Source of the DNA: Candidatus Bipolaricaulota bacterium
GTDB taxonomy: Bacteria; Bipolaricaulota; Bipolaricaulia; Bipolaricaulales; Bipolaricaulaceae
Reading direction: 5' to 3'
Assembly: GCA_937921255.1 (NCBI GenBank)
Contig: CAKZSO010000036.1
Span: 1 to 32,956, forward strand
Length of the DNA stretch: 32,956 bases
A model generated the notes under the pieces. It made no database searches. It saw only the letters and a program-made list of their open reading frames with translations, and had not been told where the DNA came from. Every line of letters begins with the position of its first letter. Position 1 is the first letter of the stretch. Below, one piece after another: positions 13,717 to 22,684 of this stretch. The position numbers were made by a program, and so were the translations under genes.

Positions 13717-15782
13717 CCGAGCCACATCGGGTCGGGGTCCACCCTGAGCCCGGCAGGGAGGTGGGGTAGGGCCGCGGCAAGGAGCTCGACCACGTCGTCT
13801 CCGCCCCGCACGAGGAGCTGGGCCCGCGGGACCCCCCGACGGGGGAACAGGCGGGCCGGGCCCAAGACCTCGAATCCCTGATGAACGAGGTTCTGCCCCA
13901 CCGCTCCCGCCCTGCCCTCGGCGCCCGCACCCGAGGCCACGATCCGCACCAGGCGGGCGAACGGCGGGTAGCGGAGCGCCTTCCGGTACGCGAGTTCCTC
14001 CGTGTAGAACCCCGTGTAGTCCCCCTCGAGGGCGCAGCGGATCGCGTAGTAGTCGGGCTGGTCGGTCTGGACGATCACCTCGCCGGCCCGCTCGCCCCGG
14101 CCGGCCCGCCCCGCCGCCCCGGCCACGAGCTGGTAGGTCCGCTCGCCGGCGCGGAAGTCGGGGGTCGTGAGGAGCTGGTCCGCGTTCAAGATCCCGACAA
14201 GCGAGATCCGGGGAAAGTCGAGCCCCTTCCCGACCATCTGTGCTCCGACGAGGATCTGGACCTCGCCTCGGGCGACCGAAGCGAGGATCCGGTCCCGGTC
14301 CCGCGCCGTGTCGGCGTCCAGCCGGGCCACGGTGGCCGACGGGAACAGGCGCCGCGCCTCGTGTTCGGCCCGCTCCGTTCCAGCGCCGAACAGGTGGAAC
14401 CGCGTTTCCCCGCACGTCGGGCACACCGGGTTCCGCACGGTCTTCCCGCAGGTGTGGCAGCGGAACGCGCGGTCGGAGAGGTGGAACACGAGGGGGACTT
14501 CGCAGTCTGGGCAGCGCAAGATCGCCCGGCAGCGGCAGACGGCGCCGGTGTAGAACCCGAGACGGTTCACGAACAGGAGGATCTGGCCCCCGCGCGCAAG
14601 GTGGCGCCAGATCGCGTCCTGGAGTACGGGGCCGATCACGTCCGCGCCCCGGGGGGCGACGCGGACCTCGGGCGGGGCGCCCACCACCCGGTCCGGGAGG
14701 GTGAGGAGCTCGACGTCGCCCCGCTCGGCGCGGAAGTAGGTCTCCACGGATGGCGCGGCTGTGCCAAGGACGACCGCGGCCCCCTCGCGCTCGGCCCGGA
14801 GTTCGGCCACGGTCCGGGCGTGGTAGTACGGGGCCATTTCCTCCTGCTTGTACGCGGGCTCCCCTTCCTCGTCGAGGGCAACGAGGCCCAGATCCGGAAG
14901 CGGGAGGAAGACCGCCGATCGGGTGCCGACCGCGCAGCGGACCTCGCCCGCGAGCGCGCCGTGCCAGGTCCCCCACCGCTCGCCCGGGGGGAGCTCGCCG
15001 AAGTAGGGGGCGGGCGGAGAGCCGAGGACCCGCCCGGCCCGGGCCCACAGCTGCGGGAGAAGGGACACCTCGGGGGCAAGGAGGAGTCCGGTCCTGCCGA
15101 GATCGCGCGCCGCGGCCGCGGCCTGGAGGTAGACCTCGGTCTTCCCGGACCCTGGCGGGCCGCACAGGAGGTACCTCTTTCCGCAGCCGATCCCTGCCGC
15201 GACCGCCTCCACCGCGGCCCGCTGGGCGGGGGTGAGGGTGAACGCCTTGTCCTCCTCGCGGTAGGAGAACGGAAACCGCCGCGGCTGAAGGACCCCCTTG
15301 CGCAGAAGGGCGCTCACTCCCCGCGCCCCGCCGGGGAGCTTCCGCAGCTCAGCGATCTGTGTCTCCCCGTTGGCGATCGCTGTGAGAACGCGCGCCTGGG
15401 CGGGTGCCCGTCGGGCGAGCTCGGCCGCGAGCTTGGCCGCGTCGTCGGAGGGGATCGCGGGCTCGACCTCGCGGGCGCGGGCCCGGCTGGGAGACGGGAC
15501 CAGGCGGGCCAGGGCCAGGCCGGGGCTCACAAACGACGGGCGGGCCACGGCCTCGATGAGCTCGATCGCGGCGGGGGAGAGGGCAGGCCCAGCTGTGGCC
15601 TCCACGGCGAGGAGGCGGCCTTCGTACGTAGCTGTGGGGGCAATGGCCACCACGATCCCCCACAGATGGCGGGTTCCGAATGGGACATGCACACGGTCGC
15701 CGATGGCCACGGCCAGGTCGGGCGGGACCTCGTAGTCGAACGGGGCGGCCCGGGGAATAGGGAGGGCCACCCGGGCGATCAC
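13713..15782 (-). CDS. priA: Primosomal protein N' (PriA) replication restart helicase
   Basis: PriA recognises abandoned forks and reloads the replisome. The 689-residue product has the N-terminal DNA-binding domain (FDYEVPPDLAVAIGDRVHVPFG) and Walker A GPPGSGKTEVY near residue 207. An eight-Cys zinc region inserted in the helicase core at about 415-460 reads CRCRAILRCPDC, CHTC and CPTC. Motifs V and VI (VGAQMVGKGLDFP, GAAGRAGRG) are present. The Walker B box, usually DEEH, reads LDEEGEPAYKQ, so the His is replaced by Gly. The SAT motif reads GTAAPS. It starts with GTG 15782, which overlaps the upstream hydrolase stop (GTGA). It is last in a long operon downstream of rpoB. Confidence 0.95.
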   Translation of the reverse strand: MIARVALPIPRAAPFDYEVPPDLAVAIGDRVHVPFGTRHLWGIVVAIAPTATYEGRLLAVEATAGPALSPAAIELIEAVARPSFVSPGLALARLVPSPSRARAREVEPAIPSDDAAKLAAELARRAPAQARVLTAIANGETQIAELRKLPGGARGVSALLRKGVLQPRRFPFSYREEDKAFTLTPAQRAAVEAVAAGIGCGKRYLLCGPPGSGKTEVYLQAAAAARDLGRTGLLLAPEVSLLPQLWARAGRVLGSPPAPYFGELPPGERWGTWHGALAGEVRCAVGTRSAVFLPLPDLGLVALDEEGEPAYKQEEMAPYYHARTVAELRAEREGAAVVLGTAAPSVETYFRAERGDVELLTLPDRVVGAPPEVRVAPRGADVIGPVLQDAIWRHLARGGQILLFVNRLGFYTGAVCRCRAILRCPDCEVPLVFHLSDRAFRCHTCGKTVRNPVCPTCGETRFHLFGAGTERAEHEARRLFPSATVARLDADTARDRDRILASVARGEVQILVGAQMVGKGLDFPRISLVGILNADQLLTTPDFRAGERTYQLVAGAAGRAGRGERAGEVIVQTDQPDYYAIRCALEGDYTGFYTEELAYRKALRYPPFARLVRIVASGAGAEGRAGAVGQNLVHQGFEVLGPARLFPRRGVPRAQLLVRGGDDVVELLAAALPHLPAGLRVDPDPMWLG

Positions 15783-16681
15783 GTCTTCCCCTCCCTTTGC
15801 TCCAAGTACGCGAGGACACCGCGCGCGGACATCGCAAGGTCGCCGCGGGCCGCTCCGGAGGGGATAAGCCCCTCCCGCTCGGCCTCGCGGAGGGCGGCCT
15901 TCACCAGGCCCTCTTCGGTCGCGTGCTCCTGCCGAAGCCGCCGCACCCGTTGTACCCAGTCCCGGAGGAGGTCTCCGTACCTCTCGAGGAGATCGGGACT
16001 TCCGGGTCCGTAGTGGGTGAAGAGGAGCTTTTGGGGGCGGAGTGAAGCAAGGCGGGCGAGGGTGGCGAGCGATTGCTCAAGGTCGAAGCTCGGGGGGACG
16101 GTGGACGGGATGAGCTTCCCTGCCAGGTACAACCCGACCGCGTCGCCGGTGAAGAGGAGCCGCTCGTTCTCCTCGAAGTAGCACAGGTGGTGGGGGGCAT
16201 GCCCGGGCGCGTCGAGGGCCCGGATCCGGAACCGGCCCAATGCGAAGACCTCCCCATCCTCGACCACGTGGAGGCGCTCCTCGGGGATCGGGATGACGGT
16301 CCCGTAGAGGGGGAACCGGTCCCGGACTGCCTCCTTTACCGAGGCCACCAGGCGCGACGGGTCCGCGAGGTGCCGCGCCCCGCGCGGGTGGACGGCGGCC
16401 TTGGCCTGCGGGAGCTCTGCGAGGAGACCCCCTGCCCCGCCAGCGTGGTCGAGGTGGATGTGGGTGAGAAAGATCCACCCGACGTTCCCGCGCGCGATTC
16501 CCATCTGATCGAGGGCGGCGAGGATCCGCTCCCGCGCAAGCGAGGTCCCTGCCTCGACGAGGGCAGCAGGGTCCCCGGCGAGGATGTACACCCCGCCTTG
16601 GCCCTCGACCCCGAACTGGTCGGTGTCGAGGAACTTCACCCCGGGGTGGACGTCCTGTAGGGGAAGCCGGCGGTCGCTCAC
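15779..16681 (-). CDS. Metallo-beta-lactamase-fold hydrolase
   Basis: The 300-residue product has the binuclear metal motif THIHLDHAGG near residue 75, a further His in the region of HPRGARHL, the bridging Asp in FTGDAVG and the terminal His in FTHYGPG. A helical C-terminal tail of about 80 residues (WVQRVRRLRQEHATEEGLVK...) resembles the tail of hydroxyacylglutathione-hydrolase-like MBL proteins; the substrate cannot be told. The GTG start at 16681 overlaps the stop of the permease (GTGA), which supports this start over longer frames. Its own stop overlaps priA in the same way. No signal peptide, so probably cytosolic. Confidence 0.88.
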   Translation of the reverse strand: MSDRRLPLQDVHPGVKFLDTDQFGVEGQGGVYILAGDPAALVEAGTSLARERILAALDQMGIARGNVGWIFLTHIHLDHAGGAGGLLAELPQAKAAVHPRGARHLADPSRLVASVKEAVRDRFPLYGTVIPIPEERLHVVEDGEVFALGRFRIRALDAPGHAPHHLCYFEENERLLFTGDAVGLYLAGKLIPSTVPPSFDLEQSLATLARLASLRPQKLLFTHYGPGSPDLLERYGDLLRDWVQRVRRLRQEHATEEGLVKAALREAEREGLIPSGAARGDLAMSARGVLAYLEQREGKT

Positions 16682-17976
16682 AGGAACCACCCCGTGGCGA
16701 TCCCCAACCACAGGAACAGGCTCGCCACCCCGCACGACAGGACGGCGATCGGGATTCCGTCCCGGAGCCAATCCCGTGCCTCTACGACCTGGCCTGCCCG
16801 CCCGGCGATGGAGATGAGAACCATGTTTGAGGCCGAACCGAGCGGCGTTCCGTTCGCGCCGAGCCCGACCCCGAGGGCGAGCGCCCACCAGAGGGGGGTG
16901 AGGGGGACCCCGGTCCCGGCTAGGCCGCGGACGAGGGCGATCAGGGTGACCGCGGCGGGAATCGCGCTCACCACCCAACTCAGAAGCGCGCCCGCCCAGA
17001 GAAAGAGAAGCGCCAGGATCAGAACCGACCCGCCGGCGGCAGCCACGGCCCACCCGCCGGCGAGGGCAAGGGCCCCGCTTGCCTCGAGCCCGCCCGTGAT
17101 CACGAGGAGCGCTCCGAGGAAGACGAGGAGCTCCCACTCCACTCCCCGGAGGAACGCCTCGATCGTCGGGCGGAGGATCAGGGCGCTCAGCGCGGCCCCG
17201 AGGAGGGCGATCACACCGGGGGTCAGGCCAAGTGCTCCATGGGCGGCAAACAAGACGAACACGAGGGCGAGCACGGCCACCAGTTTGCCCATCGCCTCGG
17301 GGTGGGACAAGGCGCGCCGCTCGTCCATCGCCATCACCTCCGCGATGTTGGTTGCCCGCGAGTGGATCCCCCGGCGGAACCGAAGGCCGAGGACGGCCAT
17401 CGTCCCCGCCAGGACGACCAAGGAGACCGGAAGGGTGTGGGTGAGAAACGCGTTGAACGAGAGTCCCGCCGCGGACCCGATGAGGATGTTCGGGGGGTCG
17501 CCGACGAGGGTCGCCGTCCCCCCGATGTTCGCGGCCATCGCCTCCATCATGAGGAGGGGCCCCGCCGGGATTGCCAGCACCTCGGCCACCGAGATCGTCA
17601 CCGGGACCACGGTGAGGAGGGTGGTCACGTTGTCGAGGAACATCGAGGCCACCGCCGTGCAAACCCCAAACGAGATGAAGAGGACCGTCGGGTTCCCACG
17701 GGCGACCTTGGCCGCGCGGATCGCGATGTACTGGAAGAACCCCGTCTCGCGGAGCAGGCCGACGAGGGCCATCATACCAAAGAGGAGCCACAGGGTGTCA
17801 GCATCGATCGCCGCCACAGCGGCGCGGTGGGGGTAGAAGCCGAGAGCGCTCCCGATCACGATCATCCCCACGGCACCGGCCAGGGCGGCTACAGTGCGAT
17901 GGAGGTAGCGCGAGAAGATGAGCCCGTACGCGGCAGCGAAGACCGCAAGCGCGCCAACGAGAACGGGCCACCCCAC
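16678..17976 (-). CDS. ArsB/NhaD-type ion permease
   Basis: The 432-residue product is almost wholly hydrophobic, with about eleven membrane segments. Two inverted-repeat signatures of the ion transporter superfamily are visible: MFLDNVTTLLTVVPVT plus ANIGGTATLVGDPPNILIG in the first half, and WVVSAIPAAVTLIALV plus GANGTPLGSASNMV in the second. This groups it with NhaD sodium/proton antiporters, ArsB arsenite pumps and SLC13-like anion permeases. The ion cannot be decided; there are no ars genes nearby. The hydrophilic loop between the halves is short. The GTG start at 17976 is six bases after the Nudix stop. Confidence 0.87.
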   Translation of the reverse strand: MGWPVLVGALAVFAAAYGLIFSRYLHRTVAALAGAVGMIVIGSALGFYPHRAAVAAIDADTLWLLFGMMALVGLLRETGFFQYIAIRAAKVARGNPTVLFISFGVCTAVASMFLDNVTTLLTVVPVTISVAEVLAIPAGPLLMMEAMAANIGGTATLVGDPPNILIGSAAGLSFNAFLTHTLPVSLVVLAGTMAVLGLRFRRGIHSRATNIAEVMAMDERRALSHPEAMGKLVAVLALVFVLFAAHGALGLTPGVIALLGAALSALILRPTIEAFLRGVEWELLVFLGALLVITGGLEASGALALAGGWAVAAAGGSVLILALLFLWAGALLSWVVSAIPAAVTLIALVRGLAGTGVPLTPLWWALALGVGLGANGTPLGSASNMVLISIAGRAGQVVEARDWLRDGIPIAVLSCGVASLFLWLGIATGWFL

Positions 17977-17982
17977 CGCCGA

Positions 17983-18414
17983 TCACCCCTCCCGGCGCGC
18001 GCTCTGGAGGTACGCCTCGGCCCTGAGGAGCACCGCCCTTTGCTCGGGGTGCGTGAGCCGGTTCACGGCGTCGGGGAGAGGAAGCCACTCCATCGCTTCC
18101 ACCTCGTCCCCGCCGACGGCGCCCGGCTCGTCGGCCGAGGCGAGGTACAGGGTGACCGTTTTCGAGACGACCTCGTGGTTCCGAACGAACCGGTACGCCA
18201 GGCCGTCCACGAACCCGGGGTCGACCCGCGGGTGACGAATCCCCACCTCCTCGGCCACCTCCCGCCGCGCGGCCTCGATCGCGTCTTCTCCGGGTTCGAG
18301 CCGGCCCTTGGGGAAGCCCCAGTGGCCACCGATCCGGCTCTTGATGACAAGGTACAGGCGGCCGGTGGGCTGATCGCGGAACAGGATCATCCCGGACGCG
18401 CGTTCGTCCGGCAT
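17983..18414 (-). CDS. Nudix hydrolase
   Basis: The 143-residue product carries a complete Nudix box, GRLEPGEDAIEAARREVAEE followed by VGI, preceded by HWGFPKG, which is typical of diadenosine polyphosphate (Ap4A) hydrolase-like members. These split nucleoside diphosphates linked to another group, often as housecleaning enzymes. The N-terminal ASGMILFRDQPTGRLYLVI is the usual first strand pair. It starts four bases after the rpoB stop, so it sits in the place rpoC usually takes. The substrate is not predictable from sequence alone. Confidence 0.92.
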   Translation of the reverse strand: MPDERASGMILFRDQPTGRLYLVIKSRIGGHWGFPKGRLEPGEDAIEAARREVAEEVGIRHPRVDPGFVDGLAYRFVRNHEVVSKTVTLYLASADEPGAVGGDEVEAMEWLPLPDAVNRLTHPEQRAVLLRAEAYLQSARREG

Positions 18415-18418
18415 CGGA

Positions 18419-21400
18419 TCACACGATCTCCAGCTCGCGGTTGTTCGCGTCGTAGGCCTTGGCCGAGAGCCCCAAGCAGCGCAGCTCCTGCCACAGGACG
18501 CGGAACGACTCCGGGATCCCCGGCTTGGGGAAGTCCTCCCCGCGGAGGATCGCCTTGTACAGCTGGACGCGGCCCTTCACGTCGTCGCTCTTGAGGGTGA
18601 GCATCTCCTGGAGAAGCGCCGACGCCCCGTAGGCCTCAAGCGCCCACACCTCCATTTCCCCGAGCCTCTGCCCGCCGAACTGGGCCTTCCCCCCCAGGGG
18701 CTGTTGGGTAATGAGGGCGTAGGGGCCTGTGGACCGGGCGTGGATCTTCTCCGCGGCGATGTGCTCGAGCTTGAGGAGGTAGAGCACCCCGACCGTGATT
18801 GGGGACTGGAAAGGTTCTCCCGTGCGGCCATCCCGCAGGACGACCTTGCCATCGCGGCGGCTTCCATCGGCCAGGCCGTGCTCGACAAGGGCCTGGGTGA
18901 GGTCGTCTAGGATCTCGTCCTCGCGCGCGCCGTCGAACACCGGCGAGGCAACGGTCTCGTCGCGCAACGCAGCGAGCCACCCCAGGTTGGCCTCGAAGAT
19001 CTGCCCCAGGTTCATCCGCGACGGCACCCCAAGCGGGTTGAGGATGACGTCGAGCGGGGTCCCATCGGGGAGGTAGGGCATGTCCTCGTCGGGGAGCACC
19101 GCAGCGATCACGCCCTTGTTCCCGTGGCGCCCAGCAAGCTTGTCCCCCACCGCGATCCGCCGTCGCTGGGCCACGTACACCTTGACGAGCTCGTTCACCC
19201 CGGCCTCGAGCTCGTCGCCCGCGGCGCGGCTCATTCGCTTCACGCGGATCACGGTCGCTGTCCCGGAGATCGGGGGCATCCGGAGCGACGTGTTTTTGAA
19301 GTTTCGCATTCGTTCCCCGAAGATGGACCGGAAGATCCGCTCCTCGGGGGTCGGCTCGGCCTCGCCGCGGGGGGTGATCTTCCCGACGAGGACGTCCCCG
19401 GTCTGGACCTCGGTCCCCGCGCGCACAATCCCGTGCTCGTCTAGGTTGCGGAGCGCCTCCCGCGAGATGTTGGGGATGTCGGCGGTGATCTCCTCGGGAC
19501 CGAGCTTTGTCTCCTCAGCGCGGACCTCAAACTCTTGGATGTGGATCGAGTCGAGGCGGTTTTCGCGGACCAGTCGCTCGGAGATGACGATCGCGTCCTC
19601 GTAGTTGTACCCCTCGAACGGGAGGAACCCCACGAGGAGGTTCGTCCCCAGGGCGAGTTCTCCGCCCACGGACGACTGGGAGTCGGCGAGCACGTCCCCG
19701 CGCTTCACCCGGTCCCCGGTGTGGACGACGGGGTGCTGGTGGAGGATCGTGTCCTGGTTCGAGCGCTCGTAGTTGAGGAGGCGGTAGACCTTCGTCTCCT
19801 TCTTGCCTTTGACCTCGATCCTCTGGGCGTCGGAGAACGTGACGACCCCGTCCTCCTCCGCGAGCAAGGTGGCCCCGGAGTCCTGGGCAGCAACCGCTTC
19901 GAGGCCCGTCCCGACGCGCGGGCTCTCCGGCCGGAGGAGGGGCACGGCCTGGCGCTGCATGTTCGCGCCCATCAGCGCGCGGTTGGCGTCGTCGTGCTCG
20001 AGAAACGGGATCAGCGCCGCCGAGGCCCCGACGATGATGTCGGGGGCGATCTCCACGAAGTCGACCTCCTCGGGGGCCACGAGCAGGACGTCTTCGTTGC
20101 CAGTTCGGACCTGAACTCGTTTGTCCTTGATCCGCCCGTCCGTGCCGATGGGGATCGTCGCCGGGGCGATGCGGTACTGTCGCTCGTCGTCGGCCATCAG
20201 GTACCGGACCTCGCCCGTGACCTTCCCGTCTTTCACCACGACGTAGGGAGCCTCGAGGAACCCGTAGTCGTTGACCCGGGCGTGCAGCGCGAGCGAGGTG
20301 ATGAGGCCGATGTTCTGGCCCTCGGGGGTTTCGATGGGACAGATCCGGGCGTAGTGGGAGGAGTGCACGTCGCGGATCTCGATCTTTGCCCGGCGGGCGG
20401 TGAGGCTCCCCAAGGCCGACAGTCGCCGCTTGTGGGTGAGCTCGGACAGGGGGTTCGTCTGCTCCAGGAACTGCGAGAGCCTCCCGGTGTAGAACAGGTA
20501 GTTCAGCGACGCCTGGATCGTCCGCGCGGAGACGATCCGGCGCAGGGCGTCCTTGTCCTCGGGGTCGTAGTGGGAAAGTTTGTCCTGGGCGATGCGGGCC
20601 ATGCGGGTCAGGCCCTCGCGGAGTGCGATCTCGGCTTGCTCGCCGGGAAGGCGAACCCGCTTGTTGGCGAGGTGGTCTGTCTCGTCCACCAGGGAGGGGT
20701 CGTCGGGGGTCCGGAGGAGGAGGTCAAGCGCGGCGAAGATGTCCTGGGGGGTGAGGCAGACTGCGTCGCCCTTGAGGCCGAGCTTGCGGTTGGCCTTGAA
20801 CCGCCCGACGGCGGTCAGGCGGTACGTCTCGGGGGTGAAGTACAGGGTGTGGAGGTACTCGAAGGCCTGGTTTGAGGTCACCCGCTCCCCGGACCGGAAC
20901 CGAAGGTAGATGTACCGCGCCGCCTCCTCCTGGGTCGTGATCCGCTTCTCGCGCTCCTCCTCCAGGGACTTGGCAACAGCGGGGTGGACGAGCTGGACCT
21001 TGGGCCTCCCGGAGCGCGCGAGAAGGGCCGCCCGCTCGGAGGAGACCTCCTCCCCGATCCCCCATTCGCCGTCCCCGACCCTGACGGACTCCGCCAGGGT
21101 GGCCCGCTTCCATAGCGCGACGTACTCCCCGAGGTCCTCGACGGGGACCGTGACGGCGTACTGCTTGAGGATCTCCGCCTCGGTGCGGCCGAGCGCCCGC
21201 AGGAGGGCTGTTGCCGGGACCTTGGCCTTGCGGTCGAGGTTTGCTCGCAACGTCCAGCGCTTGACGTCGAGGTCGAGCTCGAGCCACGCCCCGGCCTCGG
21301 GGAGGAAGTGCGCCCGGTACGCGTGCGGTTCCTCCTGCGTGATGTAGACGCCGGGAGAGCGGACGAGCTCGTTGACGAGAACGTTCTCGGTGCCGTTGAT

Positions 21401-21760
21401 CACGAACGTCCCCCGCGGCGTCATGAGGGGGACCTCGGCCAGGTACAGCTCGGTCTCCTGGCGGATGCGGCCGCCCTCCCACAACCGTCCCGTGACCTTG
21501 AGGGGGACGGCGAGCGTCAGGTCCTTGTCGCGGCACTCCCACTCGTCGTGGCGCGGCTCGCCGAGCACGGGGTCAACGAGCTCGATGTAGAGGTCGTCGC
21601 GGTTCGGGGCGCGGATTGGGCTGATCGCGGCGAACGCGGCAGGGACGTCCTGGCGCAGGAACCTCTCGTAGGAGGCCACCTGGGCCGAGATAAGGGCCGG
21701 CGGCTCAATCCACCGCCGGGCTCGTCCGTACCCACGCCGGGCTTTTACAGGTGAGGCCAA
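18419..21760 (-). CDS. rpoB: RNA polymerase beta subunit
   Basis: The 1,113-residue product is a compact bacterial beta subunit without the large lineage-specific insertions. Visible landmarks are GTENVLVNELVRSPGVY, the rifampicin pocket SQFLEQTNPLSELTHKRR, RDVHSSHYARICPIETPEG, the catalytic-region GYNYEDAIVISERLV, ARHGNKGV-like GRHGNKGVIAAVLPDEDMP and QRLGEMEVWALEAYGA. It starts with TTG at 21760 and the ribosome binding site (GGAGGACGG) is rather far away. After the rifampicin region the near-universal GPGGLTRERA reads GSLTARRA, two residues shorter. It follows rplL by 17 bases. rpoC does not follow. Confidence 0.97.
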   Translation of the reverse strand: MASPVKARRGYGRARRWIEPPALISAQVASYERFLRQDVPAAFAAISPIRAPNRDDLYIELVDPVLGEPRHDEWECRDKDLTLAVPLKVTGRLWEGGRIRQETELYLAEVPLMTPRGTFVINGTENVLVNELVRSPGVYITQEEPHAYRAHFLPEAGAWLELDLDVKRWTLRANLDRKAKVPATALLRALGRTEAEILKQYAVTVPVEDLGEYVALWKRATLAESVRVGDGEWGIGEEVSSERAALLARSGRPKVQLVHPAVAKSLEEEREKRITTQEEAARYIYLRFRSGERVTSNQAFEYLHTLYFTPETYRLTAVGRFKANRKLGLKGDAVCLTPQDIFAALDLLLRTPDDPSLVDETDHLANKRVRLPGEQAEIALREGLTRMARIAQDKLSHYDPEDKDALRRIVSARTIQASLNYLFYTGRLSQFLEQTNPLSELTHKRRLSALGSLTARRAKIEIRDVHSSHYARICPIETPEGQNIGLITSLALHARVNDYGFLEAPYVVVKDGKVTGEVRYLMADDERQYRIAPATIPIGTDGRIKDKRVQVRTGNEDVLLVAPEEVDFVEIAPDIIVGASAALIPFLEHDDANRALMGANMQRQAVPLLRPESPRVGTGLEAVAAQDSGATLLAEEDGVVTFSDAQRIEVKGKKETKVYRLLNYERSNQDTILHQHPVVHTGDRVKRGDVLADSQSSVGGELALGTNLLVGFLPFEGYNYEDAIVISERLVRENRLDSIHIQEFEVRAEETKLGPEEITADIPNISREALRNLDEHGIVRAGTEVQTGDVLVGKITPRGEAEPTPEERIFRSIFGERMRNFKNTSLRMPPISGTATVIRVKRMSRAAGDELEAGVNELVKVYVAQRRRIAVGDKLAGRHGNKGVIAAVLPDEDMPYLPDGTPLDVILNPLGVPSRMNLGQIFEANLGWLAALRDETVASPVFDGAREDEILDDLTQALVEHGLADGSRRDGKVVLRDGRTGEPFQSPITVGVLYLLKLEHIAAEKIHARSTGPYALITQQPLGGKAQFGGQRLGEMEVWALEAYGASALLQEMLTLKSDDVKGRVQLYKAILRGEDFPKPGIPESFRVLWQELRCLGLSAKAYDANNRELEIV

Positions 21761-21777
21761 GAGAGGTAACCGTCCTC

Positions 21778-22152
21778 CTACCGCAGCTCGATCTCGGCGC
21801 CTGCGGCAACGAGCTTCTTTTGGATGTCCTCGGCCTCTTCAGGGCTCACCCCGGCCTTGATTACCGCGGGGAGCGCGTCCACGAGGTCCTTGCACTCCTT
21901 GAGTCCCTTGCCGGTGATGTCCTTCACGACCTTGATGAGCTGGATCTTTTGCTGCCCAGCGTTCGTGAGCACCACGTCCACGGTGGACTTCGCCTGCACC
22001 CCTGCCTCGGCGGCCGGCGCAGCGGTGGCCACGGCCACGGGGGCCGCGATCTGGGCCGACACGCCGAACCGGTCCTCGATGGCGGTGACGAGCTCCGCGA
22101 GGTCCTTGACCGTCATCTGTTCGATCGCCTGGATGAAATCCTCTTTCGTCAT
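21778..22152 (-). CDS. rplL: 50S ribosomal protein L7/L12
   Basis: The 124-residue product has the N-terminal dimerisation helices ([20 protein letters not shown]), an Ala/Pro/Val hinge (about 36-55) and the C-terminal factor-binding domain ([38 protein letters not shown]). It forms the mobile stalk that recruits EF-Tu and EF-G. It starts three bases after the rplJ stop, which fits translational coupling with L10. Confidence 0.97.
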   Translation of the reverse strand: MTKEDFIQAIEQMTVKDLAELVTAIEDRFGVSAQIAAPVAVATAAPAAEAGVQAKSTVDVVLTNAGQQKIQLIKVVKDITGKGLKECKDLVDALPAVIKAGVSPEEAEDIQKKLVAAGAEIELR

Positions 22153-22155
22153 GAT

Positions 22156-22680
22156 CTATCCCTCCGCTCCTTTTTTCTTTTCCACTTCCGAGAGAGCCAC
22201 GACCAGTTTGCGCATCACTCCCGACAGGGCGACGGCGAGCCCCCGCATCGGACCGGAGAGAGAGCCCGCCAACCGGCCCAGGAGCTCCTCCCGGGTGGGA
22301 AGGGTTGCGTACCAGTCAGCCTCTGAAGCCGAAACCGCCGAACCATCGAACACCCCCGCCTTCACCTTCAGCTGCGGGTATTTGCGGGCGCAGTCCCGCG
22401 CCACGCGGAACGCAACCGCGGGGTCGCCCTCGCCCAGGAGGAGGGCGTTCGTCCCGGTGAGGGAGGCCGGGAACCCCTCAACCCCCGCCTCGCGGGCCGC
22501 GATTTGGGTGAGGGTGTTCTTGACCACCTTGAGCTCGACCCCCTGCTTGCGGACGATCCGTCGGAGCGTCGTGATGTCCGGCCCCGACAGCCCGCGGTAG
22601 TCCACCACCACCACGGCCCGAGCGCGGGCGAGCTTCGCCCGCAGCTCCTCGACCGCAGCAACCTTCTCCTGGCGCGGCAT
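22156..22680 (-). CDS. rplJ: 50S ribosomal protein L10
   Basis: The 174-residue product opens MPRQEKVAAVEELRAKLARA and contains VVVDYRGLSGPDITTLRRIV, the 23S rRNA-binding domain of L10. The C-terminal helix that carries L7/L12 dimers is VALSEVEKKKGAEG-like and of usual length. It lies four bases after rplA, so there is no room for a separate L10 leader RNA of the E. coli type. Confidence 0.96.
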   Translation of the reverse strand: MPRQEKVAAVEELRAKLARARAVVVVDYRGLSGPDITTLRRIVRKQGVELKVVKNTLTQIAAREAGVEGFPASLTGTNALLLGEGDPAVAFRVARDCARKYPQLKVKAGVFDGSAVSASEADWYATLPTREELLGRLAGSLSGPMRGLAVALSGVMRKLVVALSEVEKKKGAEG

Positions 22681-22684
22681 GTCT

